Below, one piece after another: positions 1 through 7,057 of a DNA stretch of 15,976 nucleotides. The position numbers and the translations under genes are program-made. The stretch spans positions 1 through 15,976 of the forward strand of contig JBAZLY010000027.1 in NCBI GenBank assembly GCA_041650035.1, written 5' to 3'. The notes beneath the pieces are model-generated. The model was not told the DNA's origin and ran no database searches. It was given only the letters and a program-made list of their open reading frames with translations. The stretch comes from JAQUQI01 sp041650035. Lineage in GTDB: Bacteria > Omnitrophota > Gorgyraeia > JABMRG01. The first letter of the stretch is position 1; each line of letters starts with the position of its first letter.

Positions 1-115
1 TACTATGGAGGTATCACTTATAACCCCGATCGCCATGGAAAAGGAGCTGCGTTTCGCCATAAGGGAAGGCGGCAGGACAGTCGGTGCGGGTGTTATAAGC
101 GAGATAATAAAATAA
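1..115 (+). CDS. tuf: Elongation factor Tu, C-terminal fragment (5' end outside window)
   Basis: EF-Tu delivers aminoacyl-tRNA to the ribosomal A site as a GTP complex. Only about the last 37 codons are present, read in the frame starting at base 2 and ending at TAA 113-115. The visible tail contains LITPIAMEKELRFAIREGG followed by RTVGAGVISEIIK, the conserved end of domain 3 of bacterial EF-Tu. The GTPase domain lies outside the window. A tuf gene directly before rpsJ is the classic junction of the str and S10 operons, which supports the call. The match is too specific to be another translational GTPase. Confidence 0.95.
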   Translation, partial: TMEVSLITPIAMEKELRFAIREGGRTVGAGVISEIIK

Positions 116-121
116 CGGAAA

Positions 122-156
122 TATCCGGACTGAACGGTTCGTGGTCATGACGGATA
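122..156 (+). promoter_or_regulatory. Possible hairpin in the tuf-rpsJ gap
   Basis: The 120-base gap holds TATCCG (122-127) paired with CGGATA (151-156), and inside it GAC (128-130) with GTC (144-146) and GAA/TTC around a CGG loop. Further on, GGGT (195-198) can pair with either ACCC at 174-177 or ACCC at 205-208, two mutually exclusive hairpins. No U-run follows, so this is not a clear terminator. In E. coli the rpsJ leader is the L4 control site; a similar role here is inference only. Confidence 0.25.
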
Positions 157-235
157 ACTTTATTCAGCGGTTAACCCGTATTGCGGTTGCGGCAGGGTGA
201 TAAAACCCCGTCGGCGAATAGGAAAAGAATAGGAT

Positions 236-544
236 ATGAAAACAGACCAGAAGATACGTATAAGGCTAAGGGCCTATGATCACAGGATACTGGATCAGGC
301 GACGGCTGATATCACGGAAACCGCGAAGCGGACAGGCGCTAAGGTAATAGGCCCGATACCTCTTCCGACAAGGAAAGAGGATTATACCGTGTTGAGGGGG
401 CCGCATATCGATAAAAAGTCGAGGGATCAGTATCAGATCAAGACGCATAAGCGTTTGATAGATATATATGAACCGACAGCGAAGACTATCGATGCGTTGA
501 AGAAATTGGATCTTGCCGCCGGCGTTGATGTTGAAATAAAATAA
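236..544 (+). CDS. rpsJ: Small-subunit ribosomal protein S10
   Basis: S10 is a 3' head-domain protein of the 30S subunit and, as NusE, a partner of NusB in antitermination. The 102-residue length is normal. The sequence shows the family pattern IRIRLRAYDH near residue 7, GPIPLPT near residue 39, and YTVLRGPHIDKKSRDQY in the extended loop, followed by the IKTHKRLIDI strand. It is the first gene of the S10 block, 120 bases after tuf. The Shine-Dalgarno is weak: AGGAT touches the ATG and the next candidate (AGGAAAAG, from 220) is distant, so initiation may depend on leader structure. Identification is certain. Confidence 0.98.
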   Translation: MKTDQKIRIRLRAYDHRILDQATADITETAKRTGAKVIGPIPLPTRKEDYTVLRGPHIDKKSRDQYQIKTHKRLIDIYEPTAKTIDALKKLDLAAGVDVEIK

Positions 545-668
545 GGGTTTTGGCGCCCGGGCGATTTGCGTGGGACAGCACCCTTTTAGATCATGCCGGT
601 CGTAGTCATGTATTTTGGCATGGCAACGCGGCATAAAAGGTATTGTAGAAAGCGGATGGGAATATCAA

Positions 669-1379
669 ATGATTAATGGTATATTAGGAAAAAAACTGGG
701 TATGACCCAGATTTACGGCAAGGGTGGGGAATTCTTGCCTGTGACCGTGGTTCAGGCCGGCCCATGTGTTGTATTGCAGGTCAAGTCTTGCGAGAAAGAC
801 GGTTATAAAGCCGTACAGGTAGGTTTTGGCGAAAAGAAGGAAAGCCGAACCACCAAGCCTCTTATGGGCAGGTTTAAAAAGGTGGATGTCCCTCCGATGT
901 CTTTTATCAGAGAGGTTTCGGTTGATACGATTGAGGGTATTAAACCAGCTGATAAACTAACAGTGGATATATTTACGCCCGGTGAATATGTGGATGTTAT
1001 AGGGACCTCAATCGGCAAGGGTTTTCAAGGCGGCATCAAGCGATGGAATCAGTCGCGTGGACCGATGTCGCATGGTTCCATGTCTCATAGGGCGCCGGGT
1101 TCTGTAGGTCCGACAGAGCCGCCTCATACTATCAAAGGTTTGCGCATGCCTGGACATATGGGTAATAAAAGGTTTACGGTCCAGGGGCTTGAGGTTGTCG
1201 AGCTCGATAAAGAAAATAACCTGCTTTTGCTCAAAGGCGCTGTCCCGGGGCATACGAACAATTATCTTATTATTAACAGGTCGACGAGGAAGAAGAAAAA
1301 GGCGCCAAAGCCGGTATCGGCCGCCGGGGTCAAAAAGATTAATCCTCTGAAACAGAGCAAGAAGATGATGAAGAAATAG
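669..1379 (+). CDS. rplC: Large-subunit ribosomal protein L3
   Basis: L3 binds near the peptidyl-transferase centre and starts 50S assembly. The start ATG 669 gives MINGILGKKLGMTQIY, the family's usual N-terminus. An in-frame TTG at 615 would add 18 residues with no homology pattern and was not used. At 236 residues it is longer than usual (about 205-220) because of a basic C-terminal tail with KKKKAPK and KKMMKK. The central signature GSMSHRAPGS and the later MPGHMGNKRFTVQ are clear. The segment after GSVG reads PTEPP, so the glutamine that E. coli PrmB methylates seems absent. The ribosome-binding site is weak (GGATGGGA). The stop is 7 bases before rplD. Confidence 0.97.
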   Translation: MINGILGKKLGMTQIYGKGGEFLPVTVVQAGPCVVLQVKSCEKDGYKAVQVGFGEKKESRTTKPLMGRFKKVDVPPMSFIREVSVDTIEGIKPADKLTVDIFTPGEYVDVIGTSIGKGFQGGIKRWNQSRGPMSHGSMSHRAPGSVGPTEPPHTIKGLRMPGHMGNKRFTVQGLEVVELDKENNLLLLKGAVPGHTNNYLIINRSTRKKKKAPKPVSAAGVKKINPLKQSKKMMKK

Positions 1380-1386
1380 GTGATAA

Positions 1387-2064
1387 ATGGCTAATATTGA
1401 TGTGGTTGATAAGAACAATATAAAGACGGGCGTTTTGGAATTAGATGAAAAGATATTCAACGCCAGGGTTAATACTTTCATCTTGCAACAGGTCGTGAAT
1501 ATGTATCTTGCCAATAAGCGTAAATCCTTTGCCAAGGTCAAAAACAGGGCGGAGGTCCGCGGCGGCGGCAAGAAACCATGGAAGCAGAAAGGGACCGGCA
1601 GGGCGCGCGTCGGCAGTATCCGCTCACCGCTATGGAGGGGGGGAGGGGTTGTGTTTGGGCCTATACCTAAAGACTGGCACTACCAGGTGCCTAAAAAGAT
1701 TAAGAGCAGGGCATTGATTTCATCGTTAAGCGCTAAATTTAAAAGTGGGGCTATCATCATAATTGACAAACTTGACTTGGCGACGCATAAAACCAGGCAG
1801 ATGGCTGATGTATTGAAGAAGCTGAAGATCGCCTCCGAGAAGACCCTGCTTGTCACGTTTGGGTCTCAAGAGAACTTGTTAAGATCCGGCAGGAATATAA
1901 AAAATCTGAATATAACCAGGGTTGAGGATGTAAACGCCTATGATGTTCTTATAAACAGCAAGCTGTTATTCGAGAAGCCCGCGGTTGGTAAAATAGAGAA
2001 ACGTTTAGGAGCGCATAGCGCCCCGGATAAGCCTAAGAGCGGCACAGGAAAAAAGGTGGCATAA
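1387..2064 (+). CDS. rplD: Large-subunit ribosomal protein L4 (uL4)
   Basis: L4 lines the exit tunnel and in E. coli also represses its own operon. The 225-residue product has the tunnel-loop signature RGGGKKPWKQKGTGRARVGS at about residues 57-76, followed by SPLWRGGGVVFGP, then the alpha/beta globular domain with ALISSLSAKF. The C-terminus runs about 18 residues past the usual end, in a Lys/Gly/Ser-rich tail (GTGKKVA). The Shine-Dalgarno AGGTGA (1378-1383) overlaps the rplC stop, so the two are probably translationally coupled. Whether this L4 regulates the operon cannot be seen from the protein. Confidence 0.97.
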   Translation: MANIDVVDKNNIKTGVLELDEKIFNARVNTFILQQVVNMYLANKRKSFAKVKNRAEVRGGGKKPWKQKGTGRARVGSIRSPLWRGGGVVFGPIPKDWHYQVPKKIKSRALISSLSAKFKSGAIIIIDKLDLATHKTRQMADVLKKLKIASEKTLLVTFGSQENLLRSGRNIKNLNITRVEDVNAYDVLINSKLLFEKPAVGKIEKRLGAHSAPDKPKSGTGKKVA

Positions 2065-2065
2065 T

Positions 2066-2353
2066 ATGTATGATAGCCCGTATGATATAATTAAAAGCCT
2101 GTTAAGGACCGAAAAAGGGACGAGGCTCATGTCCGAGAATAAATATATTTTTTGGGTTGTAAAAAAAGCCAATAAGATACAGATCAAAAGAGCTGTTGAG
2201 GATGTGTATAAAGTAAGCGTTATTTCCGTAAACACATCTAATGTCAAACCTAAGCCCAAGAGGGTCCGCTTCAAGCTGGGCAAGACTTCAGCGTGGAAAA
2301 AAGCGGTAGTCACACTTAAAAAGGGCGATACCATAGAGATCGCGACAAGTTGA
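2066..2353 (+). CDS. rplW: Large-subunit ribosomal protein L23
   Basis: L23 sits at the tunnel exit and docks trigger factor and SRP. The 95-residue protein begins with DIIKSLLRTEKG, continues with KYIFWVVKKANKIQIKRAVE, and has the basic VKPKPKRVRFKLGKTSAWKK loop and a final TLKKGDTIE. Length is normal. The start ATG lies one base after the rplD stop, with AGGTGG (2054-2059) at good spacing inside the end of rplD. A 137-base gap with a hairpin separates it from rplB, one of the longest gaps in the window. Confidence 0.97.
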   Translation: MYDSPYDIIKSLLRTEKGTRLMSENKYIFWVVKKANKIQIKRAVEDVYKVSVISVNTSNVKPKPKRVRFKLGKTSAWKKAVVTLKKGDTIEIATS

Positions 2354-2414
2354 TAACAGGCGGCTTTGTTTGGCGCGTACTAAATGTTTTAAAGCGGCTG
2401 TTTATAGGTTTGGA

Positions 2415-2451
2415 GTGCCGTTAGGGCCTGAAGGCTCTCTTAGTACGGCAT
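2415..2451 (+). promoter_or_regulatory. Hairpin in the rplB leader
   Basis: TGCCGT (2416-2421) pairs perfectly with ACGGCA (2445-2450), with a G:T pair outside it. Inside, AGGGCC (2423-2428) pairs with GGCTCT (2433-2438) around a TGAA tetraloop, with one G:U pair. A one-base/six-base internal loop joins the two stems. This is a better fold than chance normally gives in a 137-base gap. It is not followed by a U-run, so a terminator is unlikely. An RNA element controlling rplB or a processing site is possible. Confidence 0.4.
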
Positions 2452-2490
2452 AAATGTTACAAACGTTTTATATTTATTAAGGAAAAATCA

Positions 2491-3324
2491 ATGACACTTA
2501 TTAAAAAGAAACCGACGACGTTTACGCAAAGATTTACAACGGTATCGTCATTTGAAGAATTAACAACCGACAGACCCTATAAACCGTTAACTGTAGCCCT
2601 GAAAAGCAAAGGGGGCAGGAATTGCACGGGAAGGGTTACGATGCGTTACAGAGGCGGCGGTCACAAGAGACGTCTGCGCATAATAGATTTTAAAAGAGAT
2701 AAGCACGATATGCAGGCACGGGTGTTGACCGTGGAATATGATCCGAATCGTTCGGCCAGAATCGCTTTAGTGCAATACGAGGATGGCGAAAAACGTTATA
2801 TCATATGCCCCGCGGGCCTTGAGACGGGAACGGGCGTGATGTCCGGGGATTCGACCGATATACGTATCGGCAATTGCACGACCTTAAGAAGGATACCGCC
2901 GGGGACGCCTATTCATAATATTGAGATTGCTAAGGGTAAGGGTGGTCAAATAGTGCGCAGTGCTGGTGGCTCCGCGCAGATCATGGCTAAGGACGATAAT
3001 TATGCGCACGTAAAACTTCCTTCAGGGGAAATACGGCTTATAGGGATAGACCGTTACGCTACCATAGGGCAGATAGGCAATATCGATCATGAGAGCATTT
3101 CATTGGGTAAGGCCGGCAGAAGTAGATGGTTAGGCAGAAGGCCGAAGGTCAGGGGTGTTGCGATGAATCCGATCGATCATCCGCATGGAGGCGGGGAAGG
3201 TAAGTCGTCAGGCGGCAGGCACCCGTCAACGCCTTGGGGTAAGCCGACAAAGGGGTATAAGACGAGAAAGAAGAAGAAGAGTTCTAATAAATTTATAATC
3301 AAAAGAGGGTCTAAGAAGGAGTAA
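2491..3324 (+). CDS. rplB: Large-subunit ribosomal protein L2
   Basis: L2 is needed for subunit joining and peptidyl transferase activity. At 277 residues it is normal for the family. The N-terminal OB-like domain shows GRVTMRYRGGGHKRRLRIIDF (from residue 47), the SH3-like domain shows LPSGEIRLI near residue 176, and the C-terminal loop has the invariant HPHGGGEG at residues 230-237, which carries the functionally important histidine. The tail is TRKKKKSSNKFIIKRG. AAGGAAA (2479-2485) precedes ATG 2491. The stop is 4 bases before the TTG of rpsS, whose Shine-Dalgarno lies in the last codons of rplB. Confidence 0.98.
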   Translation: MTLIKKKPTTFTQRFTTVSSFEELTTDRPYKPLTVALKSKGGRNCTGRVTMRYRGGGHKRRLRIIDFKRDKHDMQARVLTVEYDPNRSARIALVQYEDGEKRYIICPAGLETGTGVMSGDSTDIRIGNCTTLRRIPPGTPIHNIEIAKGKGGQIVRSAGGSAQIMAKDDNYAHVKLPSGEIRLIGIDRYATIGQIGNIDHESISLGKAGRSRWLGRRPKVRGVAMNPIDHPHGGGEGKSSGGRHPSTPWGKPTKGYKTRKKKKSSNKFIIKRGSKKE

Positions 3325-3328
3325 AAAA

Positions 3329-3613
3329 TTGGGCAGATCACTTAAAAAAGGTCCATATGCGGATGATAAGCTTGTAAAAAAGGTCGAGAAGCTTAAGAGG
3401 AGCGGTGACAGAAAACCCATAAAAACCTGGTCGCGCAGATCAACAATTCTGCCAGAATTTGTTGGGGTGACCTTCTCCATACACAATGGTAAAAATTTTG
3501 TGTCGGTTTTTATAACCGAAAATATGGTCGGGCATAAACTCGGTGAGTTTGCGCATACCAGATTATTCAGAAAACACGGCGCGCATACCGATAAGTCGGC
3601 TTCGCTCACATAA
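3329..3613 (+). CDS. rpsS: Small-subunit ribosomal protein S19, TTG start
   Basis: S19 pairs with S13 in the 30S head, near the A-site finger. The 94-residue product begins GRSLKKGPYADDKL and continues with KTWSRRSTILPEFVG, the invariant core, then TVHNGK-like SIHNGKNFV and MVGHKLGEFAHTR. The start codon is TTG 3329; AAGGAG (3316-3321) sits 7 bases upstream, and no ATG lies near the conserved N-terminus, so the TTG start is well supported. The stop is 10 bases before rplV. Confidence 0.97.
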   Translation: MGRSLKKGPYADDKLVKKVEKLKRSGDRKPIKTWSRRSTILPEFVGVTFSIHNGKNFVSVFITENMVGHKLGEFAHTRLFRKHGAHTDKSASLT

Positions 3614-3623
3614 AGGATATAAA

Positions 3624-4079
3624 ATGATATCAAAGGCTGTTTTGAAATACACAAGGATGTCCCCGAGAAAGGCAAGGTTATTGCTAAGGCTCGTAAAAGG
3701 AAGGAGCGTGCCGTATGCCTTAGGCCTGCTCGATTCTGTTAATAATAGTATCGCACATTCGCTGTCGAAGCTGCTGAAGTCAGCCTGCGCAAATGCCAAG
3801 AGATTCCCCAATGTGGATGAGGACGCATTATATATATCTAATATATACGCAGATGGCGGGCCTTTGTTAAAGCGATACAGGGCGGAGGCCATGGGCCGGG
3901 CAAGCGTTTTACGAAAACCAACCGCTCATATAACTGTAGAGCTTGATATCAAGGAAGACGCGGTCAAGGCTGATATTCAGCAGAATAAAAAAGGCGCCAG
4001 GCTGCCGGCCGGTAAAAAGGTCAGAGCTGTAAAAGTAAAAAGACAGGCAATAAGGCCAAGAAAAAAGGCCAAGGATTAA
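3624..4079 (+). CDS. rplV: Large-subunit ribosomal protein L22 with basic C-terminal extension
   Basis: L22 contacts all 23S domains and its beta-hairpin lines the exit tunnel. ATG 3624, preceded by AAAGGAT (3612-3618), gives an N-terminus with LKYTRMSPRKARLLLRLVKG, the family motif. An upstream in-frame GTG (3543) lies inside rpsS and was rejected. The hairpin is visible around GPLLKRYRAEAMGRAS (residues 79-94), followed by HITVELD. At 151 residues it is about 35-40 longer than the usual 110-115; the extra C-terminal part is Lys/Arg-rich (KKVRAVKVKRQAIRPRKKAK). Such tails occur in other phyla; their role is not known to me. Confidence 0.96.
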   Translation: MISKAVLKYTRMSPRKARLLLRLVKGRSVPYALGLLDSVNNSIAHSLSKLLKSACANAKRFPNVDEDALYISNIYADGGPLLKRYRAEAMGRASVLRKPTAHITVELDIKEDAVKADIQQNKKGARLPAGKKVRAVKVKRQAIRPRKKAKD

Positions 4080-4172
4080 TATAATTTCATGTGGTGCGGC
4101 ATACCGTTTTCGATATGACAAGATGGTATCGGTTAAGGTATTAAATTCGCACGCAAATTTGAGGAGTATAAC

Positions 4173-4856
4173 GTGGGCCATAAATCACACCCTTATGGGT
4201 TAAGAGTGGGTATCGTATATAATTGGAAATCCAGATGGTTTGCCAAGAAAAAGGACTACCCATTAATGCTCTTGGAGGATCATAAGATAAAAGAATATAT
4301 CAAGAAAGCCTTCCAGTCAGCCGCTATATCCAAAGTCGAGATTGAACGCGCCAGCGAGAGGGTCAGGGTGATAATATTCAGCGCCAGGCCCGGCATTATT
4401 ATAGGGCGCAAGGGTGCTGATATAGACAGGCTTAAGGATGAATTAAATAAGATTACGGGTAAAGAGGTTTTTATTGATATAAAGGAGATAAAAAATCCAT
4501 ATCTGGAGTCCCAGCTTGTTGCGGAAAATATCGCGTTTCAGCTGGAAAAAAGGGTCGCCTTTAAGAGGGCCATGAAAAAGGCCCTTCAGCAGGCGATGGA
4601 AGGCGGTGCCAAGGGTATCAGGATGCAATGCGCCGGAAGATTAGGAGGCGCCGAGATAGCCAGGACGGAAGGTTATAGGCGTGGCAGTATACCTTTGCAG
4701 ACATTCAGGGCTAACATTGATTATGGATTTTATGAAGCCCATACTGCGTATGGGAGCATAGGCGTTAAGGTCTGGATATATAAAGACGGTAAAACGCAGG
4801 ATTCAAGAAATAAAAAGGAGGCGGATTCAGATGGCCTTGATGCCAAAAAGAGTTAA
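4173..4856 (+). CDS. rpsC: Small-subunit ribosomal protein S3, GTG start
   Basis: S3 sits at the mRNA entry channel and, with S4 and S5, forms the helicase region. The product is 227 residues. The N-terminus GHKSHPYGLRVGI is typical, a type II KH domain carries GIIIGRKGADIDRL (GRKG at residues 78-81), and the C-terminal domain shows GRLGGAEIARTE and the TAYGSIGVKVWI strand. The start is GTG 4173 with a strong GAGGAG (4161-4166). A 93-base gap precedes it. Its last 26 bases overlap rplP in another frame, so rplP translation is likely coupled to it. Confidence 0.97.
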   Translation: MGHKSHPYGLRVGIVYNWKSRWFAKKKDYPLMLLEDHKIKEYIKKAFQSAAISKVEIERASERVRVIIFSARPGIIIGRKGADIDRLKDELNKITGKEVFIDIKEIKNPYLESQLVAENIAFQLEKRVAFKRAMKKALQQAMEGGAKGIRMQCAGRLGGAEIARTEGYRRGSIPLQTFRANIDYGFYEAHTAYGSIGVKVWIYKDGKTQDSRNKKEADSDGLDAKKS

Positions 4857-5247
4857 ATACCGGAAGGCCCAGCGAGGCCGCCGCTGCGGAATGGCGAATT
4901 CGGGAAATGAGATAAATTTCGGAGAATACGGCCTGAAATCACTCGAGAACGCGTGGCTTACAAATACCCAGATAGAGGCTGCTCGCGTTGCCCTTAGCAG
5001 GCATACTAACAGGGGCGGCAAGGTTTGGATCAGGGTGTTTCCGGATAAACCTGTGACAAAAAAGCCGGCGGAGACTAGAATGGGCAAGGGCAAGGGTATG
5101 CCCGAGGGGTGGGTTGCTGTTGTTAAAAGAGGCAGGGTGCTTATGGAGATTGAGGGGCTTCCGGAGGACATGGCGCGTGATGCCATGAGGCTCTCGGCTA
5201 GTAAGCTGCCGTTTAGGACAAAATTCGTTTCAAGGAGGCATGCATGA
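4831..5247 (+). CDS. rplP: Large-subunit ribosomal protein L16
   Basis: L16 helps position the A-site tRNA and is added late in 50S assembly. The 138-residue protein starts MALMPKRVKYRKAQRGRR and carries the conserved TRMGKGKGMPEGWVAVV segment; the Arg before MGKGKG corresponds to the arginine hydroxylated in E. coli L16. Start ATG 4831 has AAGGAGG (4815-4821) nine bases upstream; ATG 4840 is a possible alternative three codons in. The start lies inside rpsC, and the stop overlaps the rpmC start as ATGA. Confidence 0.97.
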   Translation: MALMPKRVKYRKAQRGRRCGMANSGNEINFGEYGLKSLENAWLTNTQIEAARVALSRHTNRGGKVWIRVFPDKPVTKKPAETRMGKGKGMPEGWVAVVKRGRVLMEIEGLPEDMARDAMRLSASKLPFRTKFVSRRHA

Positions 5248-5438
5248 AGCCAAATGATTTAAGGGCCCTGACAAAGGATGAATTGAACCTTAAGATATCA
5301 TCTTTTAAGGAAGAGCTTTCTGGCCTCCGTTTTCAGCAGAAGACAGGCACCATCGAGAAGTCGGCAAGGATATCGCTGATAAGAAAAGATATCGCAAGGA
5401 TACAGACTATACTAAAGGAAAACAGCTATGCAAAATAA
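5244..5438 (+). CDS. rpmC: Large-subunit ribosomal protein L29
   Basis: L29 is a small two-helix protein beside L23 at the tunnel exit. The 64 residues begin MKPNDLRALTKDEL and contain LSGLRFQQKTGTIEKSARIS, the family's central motif, followed by the IRKDIARIQTILKE helix. Length is normal. AAGGAGG (5232-5238) is strong. The start overlaps the rplP stop by four bases, and its last 11 bases overlap rpsQ, so rplP, rpmC and rpsQ form a tightly coupled group. Confidence 0.96.
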   Translation: MKPNDLRALTKDELNLKISSFKEELSGLRFQQKTGTIEKSARISLIRKDIARIQTILKENSYAK

Positions 5439-5700
5439 TGCCGAGAAGATTAAGGCCCGGAGGATGTTTAACGGTACTGTCATAAGCGACAAGATGGATA
5501 AGACCATCGTGGTAAGCGTGATGAGCTTTTGCCGGCATCCAAAGTACAAAAAGACTATAAAGCGTTATGTGAAGTTTAAGGCCCACGATGAAAAAAACGA
5601 GGCGAATGAAGGCGATAAGGTAAGGATTATTGAGACAAGGCCGCTTTCCAAGGATAAGAGGTGGCGCTTGCTTGAAATACTGGAGAAAAAGATACAATGA
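5428..5700 (+). CDS. rpsQ: Small-subunit ribosomal protein S17
   Basis: S17 is a primary 16S-binding OB-fold protein in the 30S body. The 90 residues include the signature GTVISDKMDKTIVVSV near residues 16-31, RHPKYKKTIKRYVKFKAHDE in the long loop, and GDKVRIIETRPLSKDKRWRL near the end, as in the family. ATG 5428 follows AAAGGA (5414-5419). It overlaps rpmC by 11 bases and rplN by four (ATGA), the link from the S10 block to the spc block without a gap. Confidence 0.97.
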   Translation: MQNNAEKIKARRMFNGTVISDKMDKTIVVSVMSFCRHPKYKKTIKRYVKFKAHDEKNEANEGDKVRIIETRPLSKDKRWRLLEILEKKIQ

Positions 5701-6065
5701 TACATATGAGGACGATATTGGACGTAGCTGACAATACAGGGGCGCGAAAGGCATCTTGTATCAAGGTAATAGGCAGATCGGGCAAAAGATACGCTTATAT
5801 CGGTGATATAATCACATGCAATATAAAAGAGTCGACGCCTGATGCTGCAGTCAAAAAGGGAGAGGTTGTAAAGGCGGTTGTAGTCAGGACATGCAATCCC
5901 ATACGCAGGAAGGACGGTTCAAGGTTAAGGTTTGACCGCAACGCCTGCGTGATCATCGACGGGACCGGTAACCCCCGTGGCACGAGGATATTTGGGCCTA
6001 TCGCGCGTGAGCTAAGAGAAAAGGAATTTATGAAGATAGTGTCGCTCGCCCCGGAGGTAATTTAG
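5697..6065 (+). CDS. rplN: Large-subunit ribosomal protein L14
   Basis: L14 forms an intersubunit bridge and contacts L19. The 122-residue length is exactly typical. The sequence has RTILDVADNTGARKASCIKV at the N-terminus, GDIITCNIKES, the KGEVVKAVVVRT strand, FDRNACVIID, and the GTRIFGPIARELR signature near residues 95-110. The start overlaps the rpsQ stop (ATGA). No independent promoter can exist at this junction, so the S10 and spc blocks are probably co-transcribed here. Confidence 0.98.
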   Translation: MIHMRTILDVADNTGARKASCIKVIGRSGKRYAYIGDIITCNIKESTPDAAVKKGEVVKAVVVRTCNPIRRKDGSRLRFDRNACVIIDGTGNPRGTRIFGPIARELREKEFMKIVSLAPEVI

Positions 6066-6099
6066 CAAGGTTTCTTGAACTTTAATAATAAGGCGAAAA

Positions 6100-6408
6100 A
6101 TGAAGATCAGAAGAGATGATATCGTGAAAGTCTTAGCGGGTAAGGATAGGGGTAAACAGGGTAAGGTGCTGAAGATATTTCCCTCAAAAAACAAGGCTAT
6201 CGTCGAGGGTATAAATTATATCTCTAAGCATGCCAGAAAGACCCAGGATAATCCGAAAGGCGGGATTGTGCACAGGGAAGGACCTATAGATATATCAAAG
6301 CTTTGTATCGTGTGCGCGAGGTGCGGTAAGCCTTCTCGCGTTGGTTTTAATATACTAAACGATAGATCCAAGGTCAGGGTCTGCAGGGCGTGCCAAGAGG
6401 TCATTTAA
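6100..6408 (+). CDS. rplX: Large-subunit ribosomal protein L24 with C-terminal zinc ribbon
   Basis: L24 is an assembly initiator of the 50S subunit. The KOW motif is at the N-terminus (IVKVLAGKDRGKQGKVLKIF, residues 8-27), followed by HARKTQDNPKGGIVHREGPI. The C-terminus carries two CxxC pairs, C72/C75 and C95/C98, in a zinc-ribbon arrangement seen in L24 of many bacteria but absent from the E. coli protein. The 102-residue length is normal. AAGG (6090-6093) precedes ATG 6100. A short hairpin CAAG-gttt-CTTG (6066-6077) lies in the 34-base gap after rplN; it is probably chance. Confidence 0.97.
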   Translation: MKIRRDDIVKVLAGKDRGKQGKVLKIFPSKNKAIVEGINYISKHARKTQDNPKGGIVHREGPIDISKLCIVCARCGKPSRVGFNILNDRSKVRVCRACQEVI

Positions 6409-6476
6409 AACGGCAGTCAAGGTCTTGTGCGCCTATGGCAGGGGCAGGCGAAACAACTTAACTTATAGGGATGGAT

Positions 6477-7040
6477 ATGGAGAAGAAGCAAAACAGCAGG
6501 ACAAGATTACAGGCCAGATATGAAGATGACATTGTCCCGGAGATGATGGGAAAATTTTCATATAAGAATAAATTACAGGTTCCGCGCATAAAGAAGATAA
6601 CTGTTAATATGGGGATAGGTCTGGCGGCGCATGACGATAAGATAGCTGAAGATGCCCAAAGAGAACTCGCCCAGTTTGCCGGTCAAAGGCCCATAATCAC
6701 GAAATCGAAAAAGGCCATATCCAATTTTAAAACAAGGGTAGGTTCGCCGGTAGGATGTTGTGTCACTCTGCGCAGGACGAGGATGTATGAATTTCTTGAC
6801 CGGTTTATTAACATCGCTTTACCCAGGATAAAAGATTTCAGGGGTATATCGCCTAAATCGTTTGATAAGAATGGTAATTATTCCCTTGGCCTGCGCGAAC
6901 ATACTATATTCCCAGAGCTTGATATGGATAAGGTGACTAAGGTTAAGGGCATGACGGTCACGATAACTATGACGCCTTCAAAAGCGGCGGAGGCCTATGA
7001 GGTCCTCAAGATGTTTGGGATGCCATTCGCGCAGAAGTAA
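6477..7040 (+). CDS. rplE: Large-subunit ribosomal protein L5
   Basis: L5 binds 5S rRNA and forms a bridge to the 30S head. With start ATG 6477 it has 187 residues; ATG 6471, two codons earlier, is possible, but AGGG (6467-6470) has proper spacing only to 6477. Family features are NKLQVPRIKKITVNMGIG, the AGQRPIITKSKKAISNFKTR loop, CVTLRRTRMYEFLDR, and IALPRIKDFRGISPKSFD with GNYSLGLREHTIFPE. It follows rplX by a 68-base gap in which I see no clear signal. Confidence 0.97.
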   Translation: MEKKQNSRTRLQARYEDDIVPEMMGKFSYKNKLQVPRIKKITVNMGIGLAAHDDKIAEDAQRELAQFAGQRPIITKSKKAISNFKTRVGSPVGCCVTLRRTRMYEFLDRFINIALPRIKDFRGISPKSFDKNGNYSLGLREHTIFPELDMDKVTKVKGMTVTITMTPSKAAEAYEVLKMFGMPFAQK

Positions 7041-7057
7041 TATTCCACTCGGGGTCT

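Noticed and set aside
543..622. Two inverted repeats between rpsJ and rplC: AAGGGT/ACCCTT (543-548, 580-585) and CATGCC/GGCATG (592-597, 617-622).
   Set aside because: Six-base stems with loops of 19-31 bases are expected about once by chance in a gap of this size. No other support was seen.
615..668. Upstream TTG start giving an 18-residue longer L3.
   Set aside because: The extra residues have no family pattern, and ATG 669 gives the usual L3 N-terminus.
1008..1571. Long antisense open frame (187 codons) across rplC and rplD.
   Set aside because: It lies opposite clear ribosomal genes, has no ribosome-binding site that I can see and resembles no known protein. Other antisense frames, such as 12227-12667 opposite map, were rejected for the same reason.
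4092..4138. Inverted repeats ATACC/GGTAT and CGATA/TATCG between rplV and rpsC.
   Set aside because: Five-base stems that compete with each other; chance level in a 93-base gap.
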